NCBI GenBank assembly: GCA_964354365.1 | Contig: CAYGZM010000042.1 | Span: 1 to 27,465, forward strand | DNA: 27,465 nt | Direction: 5' to 3' | DNA from: CAYGZM01 sp964354365 | GTDB lineage: Bacteria > Planctomycetota > Phycisphaerae > Sedimentisphaerales > Anaerobacaceae | In this document: in pieces, positions 22,137-27,465 of the stretch | Layout: each line of letters starts with the position of its first letter | Numbering within the stretch: the first letter of the stretch is position 1 | Program-made: the position numbers and the translations under genes | The notes under the pieces: model-generated | The model's input: only the letters and a program-made list of their open reading frames with translations | The model's database searches: none | What the model was told of the DNA's origin: nothing

Positions 22137-22649
22137 ATGCAAAAACTAACTAAGAGAGACATGCGGATATTGAAGATTGGCGGCATCTTTGTCGCGGCCA
22201 TCCTCGTATTTAGGTTTGGGACAACCTGGATCGAGCGCTGGTCCACAGTCAGAGCCGATATTCAGAAGAAAGAGGCCGAGCTGGACCTTATCGACAGGGT
22301 CAAGCAGGCGGGTGTGATGTCGATTGTCCCCGCATTCGAGATGCCCGAAAAGGAAGAAGACCAGAAAAACCGCTTCCGAACAAAGCTTGTTGACCAGTTG
22401 AATAAGGCCGGAATAAAAACTGAGCCCTTAAAGGTTGTGACCACAAAGAAGACCCTGCTGAAAAATTACAAGTTAATGCTTATTCAGTGCAAGGCCAAAT
22501 GCTCATTTACCCAGGTGCTCGATTTCCTGGCCCGCCTCAATGAGAACCCCCACCTTGTCGGCGTGGAAGAGTTCAAAATAAAATGTGACCAGAACAAACC
22601 GCAGGAGGTCGAGTTCGATCTTACCGTCTCAACTGCGTATGCGTCGTAG
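22137..22649 (+). CDS. gspM: T2SS inner-membrane protein, GspM/PilO-like
   Basis: A 170-aa bitopic protein with a short basic N-terminus, a membrane helix (about 13-28, LKIGGIFVAAILVF), a coiled-coil stretch (VRADIQKKEAELDLIDRV) and a periplasmic ferredoxin-like domain (KLMLIQCKAKCSFTQVLDFL, VEFDLTVSTAYA). This layout matches GspM and PilO, which pair with GspL/PilN. GGTGAG lies before the ATG. It sits directly after gspL, 23 nt away, and before the GspC-like gene. Confidence 0.82.
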   Translation: MQKLTKRDMRILKIGGIFVAAILVFRFGTTWIERWSTVRADIQKKEAELDLIDRVKQAGVMSIVPAFEMPEKEEDQKNRFRTKLVDQLNKAGIKTEPLKVVTTKKTLLKNYKLMLIQCKAKCSFTQVLDFLARLNENPHLVGVEEFKIKCDQNKPQEVEFDLTVSTAYAS

Positions 22650-22662
22650 AAAGAGGTCTGTT

Positions 22663-23421
22663 ATGAAACTTGACAAACTAAAACAAAACGAGCACTTGAT
22701 CCCGTATGTGCTGCTTGGCGTTGCAGCCCTTCTGGCAATCCTGGCCCTGGTTAAGGTGGGCGATTTCTTCGCTACGTCTGCCCGGGCGAGGAGCATAGTC
22801 CAGAAGGCCGGCGCCCAGGACAAGTCCGACCCCAATCTCCTGCAGGCAAATCTAGCCGGCTTGAAGGATATTGCAGACGCCCTGAAAAAGAGAAACCTGT
22901 TTGTGCCGCCTGAACCCAGACGCCACCCGGTGAACGAAGTCTTCGGCATACTGGGTAATGAGGCCTTCATAAACGACGGATGGCGTAAAGTCGGCGACAG
23001 GATAGGCGATGCCAGGGTCGTCGCCATTGAGCCTACTCAGGTCAAGATTGAGTGGGACGGCCAGACCAAGTATTTTGCCCCCCTTACCGCAGCAGGCTCC
23101 GGAGCTCCGTCCGGACCGGGCAGGCCGGGCAGAGGCGAGAGCGGCGGTCCAGGCCCGGGCGCCGTCGTAGCCGGCCCCGATGGAGGACCAGGACGCGGCG
23201 GATTCGGCGACCTCTCTGAGGAGCAAAAAGCCGAAATGAAGGCCCGATTTGAGGGCATGAGAGACAGATTTAGCAATATGTCTCCGGAGGAAAGGGAACG
23301 TTTTAGAGGCGAAATGCGCGACAGATTTGGAGATCGAGGACCAGGCGGACCCGGTGGTGGCGATCGAGGACCCGGTGGCGGAGGAGGACCCGGTGGCGAA
23401 GGACGACGAGGCGGCAGATAA
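22663..23421 (+). CDS. gspC: T2SS clamp protein, GspC-like, with a Gly/Arg/Pro-rich tail
   Basis: A 252-aa bitopic inner-membrane protein. Its membrane helix (about 12-32, LIPYVLLGVAALLAILALVKV) is followed by a homology-region-like domain (about 72-140: LKKRNLFVPP, VFGILGNEAFINDGWRKVGD, VVAIEPTQVKIEWDG). This resembles the GspC domain that contacts the secretin. The last 110 residues are low-complexity: Gly/Pro/Arg-rich segments around a charged helix (LSEEQKAEMKARFEGM, MSPEERERFRGEM). ATG 22663 is chosen because AGAGG lies 7 nt before it; the upstream open frame belongs to gspM. PilP-like assignment is an alternative. The tail shares its module with the next gene product. Confidence 0.75.
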   Translation: MKLDKLKQNEHLIPYVLLGVAALLAILALVKVGDFFATSARARSIVQKAGAQDKSDPNLLQANLAGLKDIADALKKRNLFVPPEPRRHPVNEVFGILGNEAFINDGWRKVGDRIGDARVVAIEPTQVKIEWDGQTKYFAPLTAAGSGAPSGPGRPGRGESGGPGPGAVVAGPDGGPGRGGFGDLSEEQKAEMKARFEGMRDRFSNMSPEERERFRGEMRDRFGDRGPGGPGGGDRGPGGGGGPGGEGRRGGR

Positions 23422-23452
23422 CAACAACTTAACGGAAAGGCAGGCAGACAAT

Positions 23453-24004
23453 ATGAGAAAGGCCAGCGCGATCATAAGCGTAATAATTGCAATTGTAATG
23501 CTTCTAACTGCTTTTGGCGTTGGTCACGGCATAAAGCAGGTCAGAATCCACCGCGCCAACAGCCAGGCCAGGCTTCAACCCCAACAAACCGGTGCAGCAG
23601 CGCTTCCCGGCGGCGAGAGGCCGAGAACCGAAGGCCCTCCATTCGGACAGAGACCCGATAGGCAAGACCAGCGACCTGGCATGAACGACCAACAGAGAAG
23701 GGACTCTATGGCCCAGAGGCCCGAAGGTTTCGATTCGGGACGCCAGCCCGGCGGCGGAAGGCAACAGGGAATGTCCGAAGAGGAAAGGCAGAAAATGAAA
23801 GAGAGATTCGAGAATATGTCCGAGGAAGAACGTGCAAAATTCAGAGAGGAGATGCGCCAAAGATCCGGCGGCGGACGACGTCCGGGAGGTAGAGGGGCGG
23901 GACCAGGAGGTCCTGGACCGTCGCCGGAAGAAGGGGCTGGACCCCCAGCCGAAGGCGAGAATAGGACGAGTGAGAACCAGCAGAGTGTGCCTGAGAATCA
24001 ATAG
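23453..24004 (+). CDS. Unrecognised membrane-anchored low-complexity protein between gspC and gspD
   Basis: A 183-aa protein of no recognised family. An N-terminal membrane helix (about 5-24, ASAIISVIIAIVMLLTAFGV) is followed by a long Pro/Gly/Gln/Arg-rich, probably disordered region. In it lies a charged helical module (MSEEERQKMKERFENM then SEEERAKFREEM) closely matching the C-terminal module of the GspC-like protein upstream. The module recalls DUF3106-type MSPEER repeats. ATG 23453 is chosen because the membrane helix begins there; the ribosome binding site is modest. Position in the T2SS operon suggests a periplasmic accessory or substrate-gating role; this is an inference. Confidence 0.75.
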   Translation: MRKASAIISVIIAIVMLLTAFGVGHGIKQVRIHRANSQARLQPQQTGAAALPGGERPRTEGPPFGQRPDRQDQRPGMNDQQRRDSMAQRPEGFDSGRQPGGGRQQGMSEEERQKMKERFENMSEEERAKFREEMRQRSGGGRRPGGRGAGPGGPGPSPEEGAGPPAEGENRTSENQQSVPENQ

Positions 24005-24082
24005 CGAGCGTCAAGACCGCCCAAATCGGCTTTGGGCTTGATGCTCACAAAGCAAATGTCTGATTGAAATGAGGTGATTAAA

Positions 24083-27000
24083 GTGGAACGGTCAAAAGTA
24101 ATATTCTGGGTTGTGGTTTCCCTGGCGTCGGTTTTCATAGTCTATTGGGTCGGCTTCCATCCGCCGGTTGACGGCTCGGCGCGCGCTGCGCCCAAGACAA
24201 ACGCTGTCGCCGAGCCAAATGCTCCGGGCGATGCCAATCAGCCCCAGGGCCCGCCGGATGCGAACAAACCCGGCGAAGCTGCGGACGTCAACGAGCCGAA
24301 CCGGCCTGCGGATGCCAATGCGCCCAAAGACGCCAATGCGCCTGCAGACGCCAACGCGCCTGCAGATGCTAATTCGCTTGCGGAGCCCAACAAGCCCGCG
24401 GCGTCCAAAGAGCCGATGGAAGCCGTCAATCTCAAAGAATTTGAGATGAAAAACATTATGGAGAAGCTCGCCGCCTGGACCGGAAAGACTATCATCCCAA
24501 GCGATGAGGCGATGAAGCTCAAAATCACCATTTACGCCAGCGAGAAGCTCCCCAGGAGCAAGGCCCTGGCGAATATCTATAGTGCCCTGAGGATGAAGGG
24601 CATTATCGCCGAGGCCGTTGACGACACGATCTTTCTCAAACCCGTAGCCGAGGCCAAGCTTGGGCAGGTTCCCACGATAGCGCCCAACGAGGCGCTTGCG
24701 TTGATTGAGAACAAAGAGCAGATTGTTCAGAAGTTCTTTGAGCTTAAGAACTACAGTCCTACAAAAATGCTTTCGGTGGTTCAGCCGTTAATCGGTGAGT
24801 ACGGCCACGTCAGCGCCGATGAAAATGCCCGCAGCCTCCTCGTCATTGAGACCGTCTCAAACCTGATGCGCCTCGAGCACATTATCAATCAGTTTGATAT
24901 CCCCGCAGCAGAGGGGACCATCACCGAAATCTTTGAAGTCCGCTATGGCGACCCTTCCGAGATTGTCCAGATGCTCAATATCCTCCTTGCCGGGGGTGGT
25001 AGCAGGACCTCCGGCAGGTCGTCGGACAGCAATCGAAGAGAATCTGACCGCGGCGGCGGCTATGGCGGGGGCTTCTTCGGCCCACGGCCCAACCCCGAGC
25101 CGTCCGCGTCGTCGTCTTCTCCTTCCAAGAAGGCCTCATCCACAGGCCCCGCCACTTCCGTTATCGTCAGCACTACTGAGGGGCCCGTAATTCTTATCCC
25201 GGAGCCGAGGAGAAAGTGGATAATCGCACGAGCCTCGCCTCAGGTGATGGAGCAAATCCGAACCTGGATTGACAAGCTTGACAAGGAAGAGCCCGTTGAG
25301 TCCGAATATGAGATTGTCAACCTTAGATACGCCGACCCCAGGGAAGTCGAGAGCAGTGTCGGCGACGGATTCAGGGACATGCCGGGCACCCAGTTCCTGC
25401 CGAGCATCCTTATCCAGCCGCTCACCCAGACAAAGCAGGTCATCGTCTTCGGCAAGAAGGACCTCCGCGAGATCGTCAAGAAGATGATTGCCGAAATCGA
25501 CGTCCCGCCTGGAATGTTTGAGACGCGGCGCTTCCCGTTGAAGTATGCCGATCCCGACCAGGTAAAAACGATGATAGAAGAGCTCTTCGGTCAGTCGTCG
25601 GCATCCTCCGCCAGCAGGTACACCTACGTATATAACTACGGCGGCGGCAGCAGCAGAGGTGCAACCTCGGCTGATACCGTCAAGGCCATATCTTATGTCA
25701 CCCTAAAGCAGGTCACCGTGATTGCATCGCCGGAGAAAATGGTGGAGATCGCAAAGCAGATAACCGAGTGGGATAAGCCTCTCGATGTCGATGCCGTCAA
25801 GCCCAGGATAATTGAGCTGAAGAATTCCGACCCCGTAGAAATGGCCGACCTGCTCAATACGCTCTTCAGCGAGAAGACAACATCCAGGGTGTCGATCTTC
25901 GACATTATGTTCGGCTCCGGCTCACAAGACAAGGAGAAGATCATCGGCCCGCTCTACGGACAGCTGACCTTTGAGAGCGTCTCGGGCACAAAGAAAATAA
26001 TTGTAATAAGCAAAATCCCCGAGGCATACGACGTCGTCGAGCAGCTGGTCCTCGACCTTGACAGAGAAGAAATGGCCGAGATACCAAAGGTCATTACCGT
26101 CAAATACGCCGACCCCGAAGACCTCAGCGAACGCCTCAATGCAATGTTCGTCGAAGCCGGCCAGCAGGCCAGGATCCGACTCACTACGCAGGGACTCAGC
26201 GACACCTCATCGATGACCGATTCGACCGGCGGCAGCAGTGGCAGCAGCGGCGGCAGCAGCAGCAGCAGCAACACCTCCAACAGCGCCAATGCCTCAACCA
26301 GTACCTACACGCCGCCCTGGTCCGGCTCCGGCGCTCGAAGCACGGTTGACGAGCAGATGCCCATCAGTAACGTCATCGGCAGAATCCGTTTCGTCCCCGA
26401 CCCGCATACCAAGTCCATCATGTGCCTCGCCCCGCCCGAGTTTATGGACGAGATAGAGCAGTTAATCGCCGACCTCGATAAACCAGGCAAGCAGGTGCTC
26501 ATCCAGGCCATCATCATCGAGATCGAGCATACCAAGGTGACTTCGCTCGGCATCGAGCTCGCAACAAACCCCGATGCCTTCGGCACGCTCAACGAAAACG
26601 CCATCCGCGCCCTGGCTAATATCACCAATGTGGGAAGCTACGGTTCTGTCGGTAACTTGGGCGCTGGGAGTTCTGGCGGGAGAATAGCATCCGGTGTCGG
26701 AGTTGGAGCTACGGGATCAGGAACACTCCTCGGTGTGGGAACCGATGTCTATGGCTTGATCGACTTCCTCGTCAAGAAAACCAACGCCAGAATCCTCAAC
26801 CAGCAGTCACTCTGGACAAAGGACAACGAGGAAGCCAGCTTCTTCAAGGGTAGCATGGTCCCGTTTCTCGCCGGCTCGACAATACTGACCTCGGGTACCA
26901 GCGGCTCGACTCAGAATTATACGTTTGAGCAGGTCGGTATGGAACTCCGTGCCAGGCCCAGCATTACGCCCGAGGATAAGGTGGATATGATTGTCAATGT

Positions 27001-27370
27001 CCAGATCTCTCAGCTTACTTCCGATCGCGAGAACGGCCAGCCGATCAGGAGCAAAATGAATACCACGACCAATATGATCGTTCAGGACGCCCAGACACTC
27101 CTGCTCGGCGGCATCCTCTTCCAGAAGGATAGTCTCGTACAGCGAAAGCTCCCCGGTTTCGGGGACCTGCCTGGTGTCGGAGGACTCTTCCGCCACGAAC
27201 AGGTCATCAAGTCCAACACTGAGCTGCTTGTGTTTATAACCCCCCGCGTCATAGACGAAAAAATGGAGAATGTCTCTGAAGCAACAAGGGCGGTTATCGA
27301 CCAGCCCAGGGAAAAGCTCAAGAAAATCCTGGGAGAATTGGACACGGCTTTGGAGGGATTGGACCAGTAG
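24083..27370 (+). CDS. gspD: Type II secretion secretin GspD, unusually long
   Basis: Outer-membrane secretin channel, about 1,095 aa against the usual 650-700. GTG 24083 is chosen because GAGG lies 8 nt before it; GTG 24074 is an alternative. A signal-anchor helix (about 6-22) is followed by a linker of DANAP/DANxP repeats (about 40-110) and an N0 domain (about 112-190). About six N1-like domains come next, each with the Y(A/G)DP-type turn or equivalent: near 214, 279, 407, 479, 574 and 667. Ser/Gly-rich loops interrupt several of them. The secretin domain spans about 805-1058 (VLIQAIIIEIEH to LLLGGILFQ, LPGFGDLPGVGGLFR, LLVFITPRVID). No pilotin-binding S domain is obvious. It is the last gene of the operon and is followed by a terminator. 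Confidence 0.93.
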   Translation: MERSKVIFWVVVSLASVFIVYWVGFHPPVDGSARAAPKTNAVAEPNAPGDANQPQGPPDANKPGEAADVNEPNRPADANAPKDANAPADANAPADANSLAEPNKPAASKEPMEAVNLKEFEMKNIMEKLAAWTGKTIIPSDEAMKLKITIYASEKLPRSKALANIYSALRMKGIIAEAVDDTIFLKPVAEAKLGQVPTIAPNEALALIENKEQIVQKFFELKNYSPTKMLSVVQPLIGEYGHVSADENARSLLVIETVSNLMRLEHIINQFDIPAAEGTITEIFEVRYGDPSEIVQMLNILLAGGGSRTSGRSSDSNRRESDRGGGYGGGFFGPRPNPEPSASSSSPSKKASSTGPATSVIVSTTEGPVILIPEPRRKWIIARASPQVMEQIRTWIDKLDKEEPVESEYEIVNLRYADPREVESSVGDGFRDMPGTQFLPSILIQPLTQTKQVIVFGKKDLREIVKKMIAEIDVPPGMFETRRFPLKYADPDQVKTMIEELFGQSSASSASRYTYVYNYGGGSSRGATSADTVKAISYVTLKQVTVIASPEKMVEIAKQITEWDKPLDVDAVKPRIIELKNSDPVEMADLLNTLFSEKTTSRVSIFDIMFGSGSQDKEKIIGPLYGQLTFESVSGTKKIIVISKIPEAYDVVEQLVLDLDREEMAEIPKVITVKYADPEDLSERLNAMFVEAGQQARIRLTTQGLSDTSSMTDSTGGSSGSSGGSSSSSNTSNSANASTSTYTPPWSGSGARSTVDEQMPISNVIGRIRFVPDPHTKSIMCLAPPEFMDEIEQLIADLDKPGKQVLIQAIIIEIEHTKVTSLGIELATNPDAFGTLNENAIRALANITNVGSYGSVGNLGAGSSGGRIASGVGVGATGSGTLLGVGTDVYGLIDFLVKKTNARILNQQSLWTKDNEEASFFKGSMVPFLAGSTILTSGTSGSTQNYTFEQVGMELRARPSITPEDKVDMIVNVQISQLTSDRENGQPIRSKMNTTTNMIVQDAQTLLLGGILFQKDSLVQRKLPGFGDLPGVGGLFRHEQVIKSNTELLVFITPRVIDEKMENVSEATRAVIDQPREKLKKILGELDTALEGLDQ

Positions 27371-27397
27371 CTCGCTCTTCAAACCTTATTCTAATAA

Positions 27398-27427
27398 AAG
27401 AAAGGAGCCTTTCGGGGCTCCTTTCTT
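27398..27427 (+). terminator. Rho-independent terminator of the T2SS operon
   Basis: A perfect 12-bp stem, AAGAAAGGAGCC (27398-27409) with GGCTCCTTTCTT (27416-27427), around a six-base loop. It ends in a T-rich tract and begins 27 nt after the gspD stop. The A-rich 5' flank would let it act on both strands. Confidence 0.85.
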
Positions 27428-27465
27428 ATGCGCCGACCGCAAACCACAGACCCCGCTGGAGTCCG

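Noticed and set aside
1..27465. tRNA or rRNA genes, CRISPR arrays, intact transposases or integrases
   Set aside because: None recognised by eye on either strand; a tRNAscan-SE and ISfinder search would settle this.

Overview
The window looks like a chromosomal segment of a Planctomycetota bacterium, most likely class Phycisphaerae. This is an inference from gene content: a complete type II secretion (T2SS) operon, pseudopilins with the AFTLVELL/AFTLIELL signature common in that group, a short MnmE-like GTPase and a type III pantothenate kinase. Gene starts often lack a strong Shine-Dalgarno. The housekeeping and T2SS genes look GC-rich. The accessory islands at roughly 1.2-3.2 kb, 5.25-6.2 kb and 9.8-10.8 kb look clearly more AT-rich.

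Layout: (1) A terminator for an upstream gene, then obgE. (2) A decayed restriction-modification island at 1.5-3.05 kb. It holds a PD-(D/E)xK endonuclease gene broken by a frameshift and a nonsense codon, a convergent DNA methyltransferase that is still intact, and a small HTH regulator preceded by a six-codon leader ORF. (3) coaX and an mnmE-like GTPase that lacks the C-terminal C-x-G-K motif. (4) A toxin-antitoxin cassette (DUF433, a DUF5615 PIN-like protein and a third small protein) flanked by a 52-bp imperfect direct repeat made from the 3' end of the mnmE-like gene. (5) mutS, with a perfect TATAAT only 8 nt before its ATG. (6) More toxin-antitoxin genes: an MntA/HepT (MNT-HEPN) pair with a palindrome over its -10 box, an orphan PIN-domain gene, and an N-terminally truncated Fic/Doc fragment that ends at an 18-bp inverted repeat. 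(7) A secreted S41-type peptidase on the minus strand with a polyglutamine tract. (8) About 960 nt without a convincing gene, containing several hairpins. (9) From 13.7 kb to the end, one T2SS operon in the order gspE-F-G-H-I-J-K-L-M-C-X-D, with a strong sigma70-type promoter in front and a rho-independent terminator behind.

How the genes work together: GspE (ATPase), GspF and GspL/M form the inner-membrane motor. GspG-K are the pseudopilins. The GspC-like protein should link the inner membrane to the GspD secretin. The T2SS locus has unusual features: a GspI-like protein ending in nine glycine-serine linker units; a GspC-like protein and an unrecognised neighbour (X) that share the same charged module and Gly/Arg/Pro-rich tail; and a very long secretin with about six N1-like ring domains instead of three, behind an Asn/Ala/Pro-rich linker. 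No gspO (prepilin peptidase), gspN or gspS was found here. No tRNA, rRNA, CRISPR array or intact transposase was seen.
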